A DNA stretch of 64,000 bases from Acinetobacter vivianii (GTDB lineage: Bacteria > Pseudomonadota > Gammaproteobacteria > Pseudomonadales > Moraxellaceae), in the NCBI RefSeq assembly GCF_014635885.1, contig NZ_BMDR01000012.1, positions 24,596-88,595 on the forward strand. The letters run 5' to 3'. A program made the translations under genes and the position numbers. A model generated the notes under the pieces. It ran no database searches and was not told the origin of the DNA. It was given only the letters and a program-made list of their open reading frames with translations. Shown in pieces: positions 8,813-18,984 of the stretch; positions within the stretch are counted from its first letter, which is position 1; each line of letters starts with the position of its first letter.

Positions 8813-9874
8813 TTAAACACGTTTTGGCAAAGTGCTTAACCAGCTTAATAAATTGGTTGCGTCACTATTACGTGCTTGCGAACTTGGCGCACCCAATAAC
8901 ACCACAACCGCTGGACGTGAATTCACAGTCGTATGCATTACGACACAACGACCAGCTTCATTGATATAACCTGTTTTTGACAGGTTAATGTTCCAGCCGC
9001 CGTTACGGACTAAAGCATTGGTATTGTTTGACTTGAGTACACGGTAGCCTAGATTAAAGTCATAGGTTGGTGTGGTTGAGAATTGACGGATAAGACCGTA
9101 TTGTGAAGCAGTACTAACTAAAATTCCTAAGTCACGTGCAGAAGAGACATTATGTGGATCAAGTCCTGTTGACTCAGCATAACGTGTCGAAGTCATGCCC
9201 AATTGCCTCGCTTTGGCATTCATCGCTGCAATAAATGCAGGACGACCACCTGGATAAGTACGCGCCAATGCAGCTGCCGCTGGATTTTCAGACTTCATCA
9301 AGGCAAATAACAATGCTTCTGCGCGATTCATCTTATCGCCAGCACGTAAAGTTGAGCTTGAGTTTTTACCACCCGCACCCGCAAAATCAATTGACTCAAG
9401 GGTAATTTCTTCTGACATGTTTAAGCGCGCATCAGCAGTCACTACGGCCGTCATCAATTTGGTAATTGAAGCAATCGGAACCGACATGTTACTGTTTTTG
9501 CTGTACAACACCTCACCTGTTTGTGCATCCATGACCAGAGCAGCACGTGCATTCACTGACGGCTGGCTGCTATAGCCAAACGTATCGCGAATCTGTGTCG
9601 ACTGCTGAGGTGCACTTGATGTAATGGATGCTGAACCACTGTTACGCACTGTTGTGGTCACAGAGGTTGAACCTTGAGGGCCAATCTCTAAGGGTTCATC
9701 ATCTTCCATTAACTGGCTCGCATCACTTGCAGACCAGTTTAATGTTGCTGAACCACTCGCACGCGAAGAAGCTGGATTGTTATTCACAACCAGTTCAGCA
9801 AAACTTGTTGAACTCCACGCCAACAAGATAGACATGCTTAGAACATGCATGATAGATTTTTTAGAATTTTTCAC
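8813..9874 (-). CDS. pbpG: D-alanyl-D-alanine endopeptidase (PBP7/8)
   Basis: A low-molecular-weight penicillin-binding protein that cleaves D,D cross-links in the periplasm. Signal peptide 1-26 is followed by a low-complexity Ser/Thr-rich stretch (to about 105) and an SxxK serine peptidase domain with SITK at 136-139, SEN at 195-197 and KTG at 300-302. The 353-residue length exceeds E. coli PbpG (about 310) because of the Ser/Thr linker. It is transcribed away from gacA. PbpG is a reported virulence factor in A. baumannii. Confidence 0.93.
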   Translation of the reverse strand: MKNSKKSIMHVLSMSILLAWSSTSFAELVVNNNPASSRASGSATLNWSASDASQLMEDDEPLEIGPQGSTSVTTTVRNSGSASITSSAPQQSTQIRDTFGYSSQPSVNARAALVMDAQTGEVLYSKNSNMSVPIASITKLMTAVVTADARLNMSEEITLESIDFAGAGGKNSSSTLRAGDKMNRAEALLFALMKSENPAAAALARTYPGGRPAFIAAMNAKARQLGMTSTRYAESTGLDPHNVSSARDLGILVSTASQYGLIRQFSTTPTYDFNLGYRVLKSNNTNALVRNGGWNINLSKTGYINEAGRCVVMHTTVNSRPAVVVLLGAPSSQARNSDATNLLSWLSTLPKRV

Positions 9875-10084
9875 GACACAATACTCAACTCAGGACGCTG
9901 CACATTTGCGCTTACCACCATTATGCCTTACATTTGAACAAATCGGGTAAAGCTTTTGTAGACACAATTGTGTACAACTATTCGCTAGAAACGAAGAATA
10001 GGATTGCTAATTTTGTCGTTTCATTGCAAGCTAATTTTGCTTTATGTAACAAAAAACCAGTGTTTTTGAAAAAAGGAGGTCTTC

Positions 10085-10720
10085 TTGATCACTGTTCTCG
10101 TTGTTGATGATCATGAACTCGTGCGCACAGGGATTTGCCGTATGCTGGAAGACCACCCCGATGTTGAGGTGATCGGACAAGCTGAGTCTGGAGAAGAAGC
10201 GATTGCGCTGGTTCGCCAGAAACATCCCCAAGTGGTATTGCTAGACGTGAATATGCCTGGCATTGGTGGAGTTGAGACAACGCGACGTTTATTGCAGAGT
10301 GCACCTGAAACCAAGGTCATTGCTGTCAGCGGTCTGGCGGAAGAGCCCTACCCATCCCTTTTACTCAAAGCAGGTGCAAAAGGCTATATCACCAAAGGTG
10401 CGCCAATTTCCGAAATGGTTCGTGCGATTAATAAAGTCATGCAAGGCGGCAAGTATTTCAGTGCAGATATTGCCGAGCAACTGGCCAGCTCCTATCTTTC
10501 TGATACTCAGCAATCCCCTTTTGATGCATTGTCAGAACGTGAAATGCAGGTGGCAATGATGGTGGTCAACTGTATCAGCGCACAGGAAATCGCAGATAAG
10601 TTATTTGTCAGCGTGAAGACGGTTAATACTTATCGCTATCGTATTTTTGAAAAACTGGCGATTGATAGTGATGTCAAACTGACGCATCTTGCGATACGCT
10701 ATGGACTGATTAAACCTTAA
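10085..10720 (+). CDS. gacA: GacA-type response regulator
   Basis: A two-domain regulator: a receiver (1-120) with phospho-acceptor Asp54 in LLDVNMPG and Lys-containing KGYITKGAP, and a LuxR/FixJ helix-turn-helix (about 143-205, SEREMQVAMMVVNCISAQEIADKLFVSVKTVNTY, quoted in part as SVKTVNTYRYRIFEKL). Length and sequence fit GacA/UvrY. It starts with TTG, with a strong AAGGAGG five bases upstream, a rare start that may limit its level. The sensor GacS is not in the window. Its expected targets are Rsm-type RNAs; candidates lie at 60391 and 61275 behind matching operator sites. Confidence 0.92.
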   Translation: MITVLVVDDHELVRTGICRMLEDHPDVEVIGQAESGEEAIALVRQKHPQVVLLDVNMPGIGGVETTRRLLQSAPETKVIAVSGLAEEPYPSLLLKAGAKGYITKGAPISEMVRAINKVMQGGKYFSADIAEQLASSYLSDTQQSPFDALSEREMQVAMMVVNCISAQEIADKLFVSVKTVNTYRYRIFEKLAIDSDVKLTHLAIRYGLIKP

Positions 10721-10746
10721 AATTCTTAAAATAATAGTCAACGCCT

Positions 10747-12315
10747 ATGTTAGGGAAAATTGCATCATCGGTCTCTCAGACCGTCTATCGACTGGGCGTT
10801 TGGTATAGCGGCTATCGGCTGATTATTGCCGTTAGTCTGCTGCTGATTTATTTATTGACCGCTGAGCAATTAAGCGCCAATTACATTTATCCAGCTTTAT
10901 ATTTTTATACCCTGATCGCGTATATCACACTAAATATCATTCAGCTTTTTATCTTACACTTAGTCCCTGTACAAGTGTCCAGACAGCTGATTATTATCTT
11001 CCTGATTGATGTCATCTGCTTGAGTTTAATCACATTTTCATCCGGTGGACCAAACCTGCAACTCAGCTTGCTGTATGTCATCATTATTTTCTCCTCAGCC
11101 ATTTTATTAAATTCACAGCTATCGCTGATCATTACCCTGTTTGCCGTCATCATGGTGGTATACCAGCGATTTTTAGGTGATTTTTTTGATGTAATCAACT
11201 TAACTCATCTCGGCAACAGTGTCTTTCTGGCCTTTTTATTTTTTGTTGTGCATGCCATTGGCCGAATTGCAGTCCAACGTTTTAAAATTTTAGAAACGCT
11301 CACTTTCCATCAATCGATTGAAATTCATCAACTGCAAAATATTAATCGTTATATTCTCGAGCAAATTGAAGACGGTTATTTGGTACTGGATGAAAGTAAT
11401 CATATTGTCTTGACCAATCCGGCAGCAAATACATTACTGGGTATTTATCTACCCGTTTCTCTTGAAAAAACACCATTGATCAAGTTGCAGCCAGATCTAT
11501 TTGAACTGATTAAGTTTAGTGATTTAAAGGACGGCGAAGAGTTTAGTTTTGAATCGCAACAAAGCCCGTATACTGTTCATGTTCGAGTCAAACATTTGAT
11601 TGTGCCCGAGCAGGCACTGGTCTTGTTGATCTTAAAAGACGCACAAAAATTAACCCAGCAGGTACAGCAGCTCAAGCTAGCGGCATTGGGACAACTTTCT
11701 GCCAGTATTGCCCATGAAATTCGCAATCCATTGGCCGCAATTGTACAGGCCAATGAACTCCTAAAAGACAGTGATGCACATCAGCAAGAAATGCTGTCAC
11801 GGATGATTAGCAAGCAAGCCAAACGCATTGATAGCATTGTCCAAGATACTTTGGCGATGGCTCGCAATAGGCCAACAGAAGCACAACCCATCCAGCTCAC
11901 CCCGTTCTTTGAAAGTTTATTGAATGAAGATCTGGCTGACGCAAAACAGATGATCCAGCTAAAACTAGCAGAACAGACTGTGATCGTATTTGATGAAAAA
12001 CAATTACGTCAGGTACTGATTAATCTAATCCGTAATGCGTTACGCCATAACGCAACAGATGCCCCTTTTATCGAAGTGGATGTGCATGAAAAAGAAGGTC
12101 GAATCTGCATTGATGTCATCGATTTTGGGATGGGTGTCTCAAAACGGGATATTTCTCAGTTATTCAAACCATTTTTTAGTACCGAAATTAAAGGAACTGG
12201 TTTAGGATTGTACTTGTCTCACACATTTTGTGAGGCGAATCATGCAAAGCTCACCTATATAGAGCGACAACAAGGAGCATGTTTCAGGATGGAATGCTCA
12301 AAATTCATAGATTAG
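10747..12315 (+). CDS. pilS: Sensor histidine kinase PilS
   Basis: Controls type IV pilin transcription together with PilR. Six membrane helices occupy about residues 20-175, a PAS-like domain covers roughly 195-300, the HisKA domain holds His323 in IAHEIRNPLA, and the ATPase domain contains the N box LINLIRNALRHNA and the G boxes DFGMGV and GTGLGLYL. 522 residues matches the family. It begins 26 bp after gacA and is followed 18 bp later by pilR, so the pair is co-transcribed, possibly with gacA. Confidence 0.93.
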   Translation: MLGKIASSVSQTVYRLGVWYSGYRLIIAVSLLLIYLLTAEQLSANYIYPALYFYTLIAYITLNIIQLFILHLVPVQVSRQLIIIFLIDVICLSLITFSSGGPNLQLSLLYVIIIFSSAILLNSQLSLIITLFAVIMVVYQRFLGDFFDVINLTHLGNSVFLAFLFFVVHAIGRIAVQRFKILETLTFHQSIEIHQLQNINRYILEQIEDGYLVLDESNHIVLTNPAANTLLGIYLPVSLEKTPLIKLQPDLFELIKFSDLKDGEEFSFESQQSPYTVHVRVKHLIVPEQALVLLILKDAQKLTQQVQQLKLAALGQLSASIAHEIRNPLAAIVQANELLKDSDAHQQEMLSRMISKQAKRIDSIVQDTLAMARNRPTEAQPIQLTPFFESLLNEDLADAKQMIQLKLAEQTVIVFDEKQLRQVLINLIRNALRHNATDAPFIEVDVHEKEGRICIDVIDFGMGVSKRDISQLFKPFFSTEIKGTGLGLYLSHTFCEANHAKLTYIERQQGACFRMECSKFID

Positions 12316-12333
12316 ATTAGGTTTTTCGGGGAA

Positions 12334-13770
12334 ATGGCAACAAAACAACCACTCGTCTTGCTCGTAGACGATGAAGAGGACTTATGTCTTTTAATGCAGA
12401 TGACGCTTGCGCGCATGGGCATCAAGACACATATCGCTTATCGTGTCGAACAGGCAAAAAAATTCTTTACTGAGTTCCAGTATGATGCATGCTTAACAGA
12501 TTTAAACCTGCCAGATGGTAACGGTTTAGATCTGGTCAAACATGTGACCCAAAACTATCCCAACACGCCGATTGCCGTTCTAACGGCCTATGGCAACATG
12601 GACATTGCAATCGCAGCACTCAAAGCAGGTGCGTTTGATTTTGTCAGCAAACCCGTGAATCAAATGCATTTGGATCAGTTGATCCAGAAAGCTTTGAATC
12701 GACCACAGCCTGAACAGGAAGCTGCTGAAACGGCTTTAGAAAATAAGCTTCTGATTGGACGTTCAGCACCAATCCAGCAACTTCGTATTGCGTTAAAGAA
12801 GATTGCGCGCTCACAGGCGCCTGTATTCATTACAGGTGAATCAGGCACAGGTAAAGAAGTGGTTGCCAATCTGGTGCATCGTTTAAGTAACCGTAGCGAA
12901 GGGCCTTTTATTGCCATTAACTGCGGTGCGATTCCAACTGAATTGATGGAAAGCGAGTTATTTGGACACAAGAAAGGCAGCTTCACTGGTGCAACACAGG
13001 ATAAGCAAGGCTTAATTCTTTCTGCGCACGGCGGTAGTTTATTTCTAGATGAAATTGCTGAATTGCCTTTAAATATGCAGGTCAAATTACTACGTGCTGT
13101 ACAGGAAAAGAAAATTCGCCCTGTCGGTTCAGATCAGGAAATTGATGTCGATTTCCGTGTGATTAGTGCCAGCCATCAAGATCTTGAAATGCTCGTCCAA
13201 CAAGGCCGATTCCGACAAGATCTGTTCTTCCGTATTCATGTCATGGATCTGGTCTTGCCGCCATTACGTGAGCGCGGTCAGGATATTCTGCTACTGGCCA
13301 ATCATTTTATTCAAAAGATTAGTCAGGAATGGGAAGTCTCGGTTAAAACGCTTTCCTCTCGTGCAGAGCAGTTCTTATTGCAGCAATATTTCCCGGGAAA
13401 TGTGCGTGAACTGCGCAATATCATCGAACGTGCAATGACACTAAGCGATGATGAATCGATTGATCTGGCCCATTTGCAAACGGCTCCATTACGCAGCTCA
13501 ATTGCACATCCAGCACCTTCATTTGCCAATACGACCCCAGAAGAAGTGGAAACTCCACAACATTCTGCTAGCCCAACAATGAGTTCGAAGAAGCTTCCAC
13601 CTGAAGGTTTAGAACGCTATTTAGAAAATATCGAAAAAGAAATTCTTCTAAATGCGCTGAATCTGACGCATTGGAATCGCACTTTAGCGGCGAAAAAGTT
13701 GGGAATGACCTTCCGTTCTTTACGCTATCGCCTGAAAAAGTTTGGTTTAGATACCGAAGATGATGAATAA
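12334..13770 (+). CDS. pilR: Sigma-54 response regulator PilR
   Basis: Activates pilA transcription with RNA polymerase-sigma54. The receiver has Asp56 in CLTDLNLPDG; the AAA+ domain (about 140-375) has Walker A GESGTGKE, the sigma54 contact loop GSFTGA and the arginine finger region RQDLFFRI; the Fis-type helix-turn-helix is at the C terminus (NRTLAAKKLGMTFRSLRYRL). The loop reads GSFTGA rather than the commoner GAFTGA; a serine here occurs in functional members. The partner kinase PilS is immediately upstream. Confidence 0.94.
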   Translation: MATKQPLVLLVDDEEDLCLLMQMTLARMGIKTHIAYRVEQAKKFFTEFQYDACLTDLNLPDGNGLDLVKHVTQNYPNTPIAVLTAYGNMDIAIAALKAGAFDFVSKPVNQMHLDQLIQKALNRPQPEQEAAETALENKLLIGRSAPIQQLRIALKKIARSQAPVFITGESGTGKEVVANLVHRLSNRSEGPFIAINCGAIPTELMESELFGHKKGSFTGATQDKQGLILSAHGGSLFLDEIAELPLNMQVKLLRAVQEKKIRPVGSDQEIDVDFRVISASHQDLEMLVQQGRFRQDLFFRIHVMDLVLPPLRERGQDILLLANHFIQKISQEWEVSVKTLSSRAEQFLLQQYFPGNVRELRNIIERAMTLSDDESIDLAHLQTAPLRSSIAHPAPSFANTTPEEVETPQHSASPTMSSKKLPPEGLERYLENIEKEILLNALNLTHWNRTLAAKKLGMTFRSLRYRLKKFGLDTEDDE

Positions 13771-13781
13771 TCTTTAAAAAT

Positions 13782-13812
13782 AAAGCTCCTTAAAAAAGGA
13801 GCTTTATTTTTT
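13782..13812. terminator. Bidirectional terminator between pilR and the S41 protease
   Basis: AAAGCTCCTT and AAGGAGCTTT flank a short A-rich loop, with T runs on both strands; it overlaps the stop codon of the convergent protease gene by two bases. Confidence 0.85.
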
Positions 13813-14983
13813 AGTATCGGCTTTTTAACACCAGATCAGTGACATGTTCAAGATAAGTATCTTCTTTCATTTCAGCTGCTAAAGGTGAAATCTGATTCGG
13901 CTGAATCCCTTGCCCTTCAATCATGTTGCCATTAGGTGTGTAGTAATGCGATACCGTCATTTGCAAGGCAGCGCCGCTCGGTAAAGGAAACAGTTTCTGC
14001 ACCACGCCTTTACCATAACTATTTTCACCCACAACCCAAGCTCGCTTATGTTCTTTCAAAGCTGCGGTAAAAACCTCGGCTGCTGAGGCTGAGCGTTTAT
14101 TAATTAAAATACCGAGTTTCAGGTTTTGAAATTCAAAAGAAGGTAAAGCCTGAAATTGTTGATCGCCTTCCGAACGGCTTTTCGTAGTCACAATCAGTCC
14201 CTGATTCAGGAACAAATCCGCTGACTCAACTGCAGCAGACAATAGACCACCAGGATTATTACGTAAATCGAGAACAACAGCCTTAAGCTTGGCTGAACTA
14301 TATTCTTCGATCAAACGCTTAATTTCATTGGCGGTGTCTTGCTGGAAAACTCTAATTTTAAGTACAAGTACCTGATTATGCATTAAAACAGGTTCAATAT
14401 CGGTTTCTACTTTCTTGTTTCTGACTAGAATGGTGGTACTGTTATTATTCTCTGGCTGGATCTGTACGGTACTGCCAATTGAACCATACAGCAGGCCTTG
14501 CACCTGATCTTTGTTGAGATTTTTTAATTCCTGATTGTCCACCTTAACAATGGCTTGTCCATTACGTAAACCTAGCTTACTCGAGTCAGAACCTGCTTTT
14601 AGGTCCTGAATCTGCCAAGATTTAGAATGCGCATCATAATTTAAATTAAAATCGACAGAGGCCAAATCCCCTTCAGTATATTGAATCAGTTGACGATATT
14701 CTTCTGCCGAGAGATAACGGGAATAACGGTCTAAACCACTGACCAACCCTTTGATTGACTGCTGAAATAATGCATCGTCCGACTTCTTATCGACATAGTT
14801 ATCTTTAACAATACCGTAGATCTGGACAAATTGTTGAATCGATTCAATCGGGACTTCAGCCGTCGGAGGCGCATCTTCCGTCCATCCCGATGAATGCGTA
14901 ATCGGTGCCGCATAAATACTATGCCCCCAACACATCAACAAACTTGCACATAAGGCTCGGTAAATGTTGTTGTGCTGGGTCAT
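13811..14983 (-). CDS. Carboxy-terminal processing protease (S41 family)
   Basis: A periplasmic Ser/Lys protease of 390 residues with a signal peptide (1-25), a PDZ region (about 100-190) and an S41 core (about 200-350). Catalytic Ser300 is in KRSASAAEVF and Lys325 in NSYGKGVVQ; LDLRNNPGG is the conserved core motif. The PDZ domain is unusual: where most C-terminal processing proteases have a GIG-type ligand loop it reads LASVDFNLN, so substrate recognition may differ. It lies 9 bp after gpmI and is likely co-transcribed. Such proteases trim or regulate cell-wall hydrolases; the target here is unknown. Confidence 0.88.
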   Translation of the reverse strand: MTQHNNIYRALCASLLMCWGHSIYAAPITHSSGWTEDAPPTAEVPIESIQQFVQIYGIVKDNYVDKKSDDALFQQSIKGLVSGLDRYSRYLSAEEYRQLIQYTEGDLASVDFNLNYDAHSKSWQIQDLKAGSDSSKLGLRNGQAIVKVDNQELKNLNKDQVQGLLYGSIGSTVQIQPENNNSTTILVRNKKVETDIEPVLMHNQVLVLKIRVFQQDTANEIKRLIEEYSSAKLKAVVLDLRNNPGGLLSAAVESADLFLNQGLIVTTKSRSEGDQQFQALPSFEFQNLKLGILINKRSASAAEVFTAALKEHKRAWVVGENSYGKGVVQKLFPLPSGAALQMTVSHYYTPNGNMIEGQGIQPNQISPLAAEMKEDTYLEHVTDLVLKSRY

Positions 14984-14992
14984 TGCTTCACC

Positions 14993-16537
14993 TTATTTTA
15001 AAGTAATTAAGTTCTTACCCTGCATTTCTGGCGGTACAGGAATGTGCATTAAATGCAGTAATGTTGGTGCCACATCAGCCAATACACCACCTTCCGCAAT
15101 CGTTGCCTGAGTTGGGCCAACATAAATAAATGGCACCAGTTCAGTGGTGTGTTGGGTATGAACCTGTCCACTGTCATAGTCTTGCATTTGCTCTACATTA
15201 CCATGATCCGCAGTAATTAACATGTGTCCTTTGTTTGCCATCACGGCATCATAAACACGACCCAAACAGGTATCCACTGTTTCAACCGCTTTTACCGCTG
15301 CATCAAACACACCTGTATGTCCGACCATATCGCCGTTGGCATAGTTCACCACCAACAGGTCAAACTCACCTGAATTAATGGCATTGACTAACTCATCAGT
15401 GACTTCATAAGCGCTCATTTCAGGCTTTAAGTCATAAGTTGCAACATTCGGTGATGGAATCAAGATACGCTTTTCACCAGGATATTCATCTTCACGACCG
15501 CCGCTGAAGAAGAAAGTCACATGCGCATATTTCTCAGTTTCAGCAATACGCAATTGGGTTTTGCCCAAATCAGATAAGTATTCACCAATCGAGTTTTTAA
15601 GGCCTTCTGGCATATACGCAACGGGTGCATCAATGCTGGCCTGATAACGCGTCAACATGACAAATTTAGATAAATTCAGCACCACTTTACGTTCAAAACC
15701 AGCAAAATCTTTTTCCACAAAAGCGCGGGTGATTTCGCGAGCACGATCGGCACGGAAGTTCATGAAAACAATGCTATCGCCATCTTGAACTTTGACAATG
15801 TCACCAATACGTGTTGCTTTCACAAACTCGTCATTTTCATTGGCTGCATAGGCTTGCTCTAAACCTTCAACTGCTGAATTGGCGACACGTACGGCTTCGC
15901 CTTCCGTCATTAAACGATACGCTTGTTCAACGCGATCCCAACGATTGTCACGATCCATCGCGAAATAACGGCCAATCATCGACACAATACGACCTTGATT
16001 TGGATATTGTGCAAATAAGGCATCCAGTTTTTCTAATGAAGGTTGAGCACTACGTGGCGGTGTATCACGACCATCAAGGAAAGCATGTAAATAAACTTTT
16101 GCACCGCGTTTTAACGCCAGTTCGCACATTGCGACAATGTGATCTTCATGCGAGTGAACACCGCCTTCTGATAACAAGCCCATCACGTGCACGGCGCCAT
16201 TCGCTGCTTTAGCCTTTTCAACCGCATCCACCAGAACTTCATGCTCAAAAAAAGCACCCGTACGAATGTCTTTGGTAATACGAGTGAAGTCCTGATACAA
16301 CACACGACCTGCACCCAGATTCATATGCCCGACTTCAGAGTTGCCCATTTGACCATCAGGCAGGCCCACATCTTCACCTGAGCCAGAAATTAAACTATTC
16401 GGATGCTTTGCTTTCATTGCCGTGAGGTTGGGTGTTTTTGCTGCCAGAAAGGCATTGTCATCAACTGCTTCACGATGTCCTACGCCATCCATGATTACGA
16501 GAACGTGAGGAATTTTGCCAGCATTTGCATCCGTCAT
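14993..16537 (-). CDS. gpmI: Cofactor-independent phosphoglycerate mutase
   Basis: Interconverts 3- and 2-phosphoglycerate using two manganese ions. This 514-residue alkaline-phosphatase-superfamily enzyme begins IPHVLVIMDGVGHR (first metal aspartate) and carries the nucleophile Ser67 in MGNSEVGHMN, the HAFLDGRDTPP loop, and late metal ligands in NYANGDMVGHTG and ITADHGNVEQM. The start ATG follows an upstream GA-rich segment. Length is typical (about 510-515). Confidence 0.96.
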   Translation of the reverse strand: MTDANAGKIPHVLVIMDGVGHREAVDDNAFLAAKTPNLTAMKAKHPNSLISGSGEDVGLPDGQMGNSEVGHMNLGAGRVLYQDFTRITKDIRTGAFFEHEVLVDAVEKAKAANGAVHVMGLLSEGGVHSHEDHIVAMCELALKRGAKVYLHAFLDGRDTPPRSAQPSLEKLDALFAQYPNQGRIVSMIGRYFAMDRDNRWDRVEQAYRLMTEGEAVRVANSAVEGLEQAYAANENDEFVKATRIGDIVKVQDGDSIVFMNFRADRAREITRAFVEKDFAGFERKVVLNLSKFVMLTRYQASIDAPVAYMPEGLKNSIGEYLSDLGKTQLRIAETEKYAHVTFFFSGGREDEYPGEKRILIPSPNVATYDLKPEMSAYEVTDELVNAINSGEFDLLVVNYANGDMVGHTGVFDAAVKAVETVDTCLGRVYDAVMANKGHMLITADHGNVEQMQDYDSGQVHTQHTTELVPFIYVGPTQATIAEGGVLADVAPTLLHLMHIPVPPEMQGKNLITLK

Positions 16538-16660
16538 AATGGACTCTCTATTTGTCGATCATTTGATCGGTATATTTTACCGAAGTTTAAGGTATTTCTC
16601 TATGACCTCACTCATGGCTTTCATCAATACCGATGATAGAGCCCATGAATGAAAGATCCA

Positions 16661-17731
16661 TTATCTTGCACGATAGAGTAGGTAACTTCCCACCATAAAG
16701 ATGAGAACTACAGGCATCAGCACAAACCATGCTGGAGATGGTGCATAGACCAAACTTGCATAGCCGAGGAAATCTTGTAAGTAGAAGAAGCCAAGTCCCG
16801 TAAATAAGGCAATCACTAGACGGAAGCCCATCGACTGTTGACGTAGTGGTCCAAAAATGAACGAGCAGGCAATTAAAACCAGTGTAATCAAGGCAAACGG
16901 CGAGGTCACTTTTTGCCAGAACGCCAGTTCATAGGTTTTCGGTACCTGACTATATTCATCCATATAGCGCATAAAACTAATCAACTGGCTTGGTGATAAA
17001 TCTTCAGGATCTAAAGTCACCATATGCACATATTTCGGCTGTAATGCCAAGCCCAATGCCTGTTGATCATGATCGGTTTTAATGGCATTACCTTGTGCCA
17101 ATAAATCAACCTGATGTGATTGCTCTAAAGTCCATTGACCATCTTTAACAAACTGGCCCTTTTCAGCATTCACAAAAGACTGCAAACGGTAGTCCTGATC
17201 AAAATCAATTGACTGGATATTACGTAACTGGCCTTTTGAGTTGGCGTAATCAATATAAATAAAACGCTGCCCTTCACGGGTCCAGTAGCCTTTGACTTCA
17301 CCCAACGCCGCTACACTACGTTGCTTCTTGATACTTTGTGCCTGTTCGTTGGTATAAGGAATCACCCATTCACTGAGAACAAAAGACAATACAATCAATA
17401 ACAGTGCCGAACGCATCACCCAGCCGACGATTCGCCATAAGCTAATCCCGACAGAACGCATCACAATCAATTCACTGTTTGAGGCCAATGCCCCAAGTCC
17501 CAGTACGGAACCAATCAAGGCCGCAACAGGAAGGATTTCATATAGATAATGCGGCGCACCCCACATCACATACAGGAAAGCTTGCCACGCATTATAGTCG
17601 GGCTTGAGCGCGCCTAATTCACCTAAGTAGGTAAACAGAACCTGCAAGAAAGATAACACCAGCGTAGTTCCCAGCATGGCCAGGATCGTGGTTTTTGTCA
17701 CATGTTTGGCGACTATTCGACGTGCTAACAT
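16661..17731 (-). CDS. lptG: LPS export permease LptG
   Basis: One of the two membrane subunits of the LptB2FGC transporter that moves lipopolysaccharide or lipooligosaccharide to the outer membrane. Six helices are visible, three before and three after a periplasmic beta-jellyroll (about 130-260). A GTG lies one codon earlier, but the ATG at 17729-17731 shares its A with the lptF stop (TGATG), so translational coupling supports this start (356 residues). Confidence 0.94.
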   Translation of the reverse strand: MLARRIVAKHVTKTTILAMLGTTLVLSFLQVLFTYLGELGALKPDYNAWQAFLYVMWGAPHYLYEILPVAALIGSVLGLGALASNSELIVMRSVGISLWRIVGWVMRSALLLIVLSFVLSEWVIPYTNEQAQSIKKQRSVAALGEVKGYWTREGQRFIYIDYANSKGQLRNIQSIDFDQDYRLQSFVNAEKGQFVKDGQWTLEQSHQVDLLAQGNAIKTDHDQQALGLALQPKYVHMVTLDPEDLSPSQLISFMRYMDEYSQVPKTYELAFWQKVTSPFALITLVLIACSFIFGPLRQQSMGFRLVIALFTGLGFFYLQDFLGYASLVYAPSPAWFVLMPVVLIFMVGSYLLYRAR

Positions 17732-18831
17732 CACAACCCCACTCGCTGAATACTTCTCTTAAATTTTGGTGCCAGTTTTTGTTTACGCGCAAAAACTGCT
17801 GCGGCAATGGCATAAACAAGAAGAACCACTGGATAAGCCCAGATATCAAGCTCTTCCTTACTGATTCGGGTCTTAATCGCAATCAATAATACGATCAAGC
17901 TGGCAAAGATAAAGATCGCGGGAATCAAACGATAGTAACGACCTTGACGAGGACTCACCTCAGACAATGCGACCGCCAGCATTAAAGCCACGATAATCAC
18001 AAATGGGCCAAACACACGCCAGCCCAGTTCACTACGCACGACAGGATCATCACGTTTTTCCCATAGCTTGGACATGGATAATGCTTCAACATCACCACTC
18101 TCAAATTTTACGTCTTTGTCATTTTCTAAACGTAAGCGATAAGACTGGAATTCTGCCTGCGTGTAACGTGGTTGATTTGGATAAATCTCGTAACGACGAC
18201 CTTGGACGAGATCCACTACATTGGCAGTATCATTGGCAACTTCAACTCGTGTTGCTTCTTTTGCCAGAATCATGACATCAGGTTTATCGGGCTGATTGCC
18301 TTTTTGATAGAAGAAAATATCTTTTAAGTTCTTACGGTCTTCTGAAAGCGAGCCTGCATAAATGGTATAAGGCCCCGAAGAAATAAACTCTTTCGGACGC
18401 ACCAGATCAAATCCGGTCCGCACCGCTTGGGTACTGGTTAGTTTTTCAAACTCACGTAAGCCCCACGGCCCCATCCAGACCATTAAACAAGTCTGTACCA
18501 CCAAATACACCACAGTCATTGGCAACAATAAACGGGCCAACTGATTCCGACTGACGCCACTGCCATTTAAAACTGCCATTTCATGGTCGACATACAGACG
18601 CCCGAATACCAGCATTAATGCAATAAAGAAACCCAAAGGCAGAATCAACGTTAAAAATTCAGGTAAGCGATAGCCGATAATGCTAAATAAGATACCAGCA
18701 TCCAAACGACCTTGAGCTGCTACGCCAAAATACTTGATCAAACGACCACCCATCATGATCATGGTTAATAAACCAATGACGACGAGAGATGTCGAAACCA
18801 CCTGTTTGACGAGATAACGCCGAATAATCAA
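17731..18831 (-). CDS. lptF: LPS export permease LptF
   Basis: The second permease subunit of the Lpt transporter. The N terminus MIIRRYLVKQVVSTSLVVIG is family-typical. Helices at about 10-30, 55-75 and 100-120 precede a periplasmic domain and three C-terminal helices. It is divergent from pepA, with about 150 bp between the genes, the same arrangement as in many gamma-proteobacteria. It overlaps lptG by one base. Confidence 0.94.
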   Translation of the reverse strand: MIIRRYLVKQVVSTSLVVIGLLTMIMMGGRLIKYFGVAAQGRLDAGILFSIIGYRLPEFLTLILPLGFFIALMLVFGRLYVDHEMAVLNGSGVSRNQLARLLLPMTVVYLVVQTCLMVWMGPWGLREFEKLTSTQAVRTGFDLVRPKEFISSGPYTIYAGSLSEDRKNLKDIFFYQKGNQPDKPDVMILAKEATRVEVANDTANVVDLVQGRRYEIYPNQPRYTQAEFQSYRLRLENDKDVKFESGDVEALSMSKLWEKRDDPVVRSELGWRVFGPFVIIVALMLAVALSEVSPRQGRYYRLIPAIFIFASLIVLLIAIKTRISKEELDIWAYPVVLLVYAIAAAVFARKQKLAPKFKRSIQRVGL

Positions 18832-18984
18832 AGTAATACTTCCAAAAGACCAATCGAAGGTAACGCTAGTTTACCCGAATGTTAAAAATATAAAACCTAT
18901 CGCTTGTTGCGGATTGCAACCTCATATCTGAAAGTGTTTAATGGACTTATCTTTCTTTTTTGCTCATTAGGTTCTATACAAACA

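Noticed and set aside
18904..18984. Upstream extension of pepA
   Set aside because: Hydrophobic leader absent from M17 aminopeptidases; ATG at 18985 gives the family start and length.
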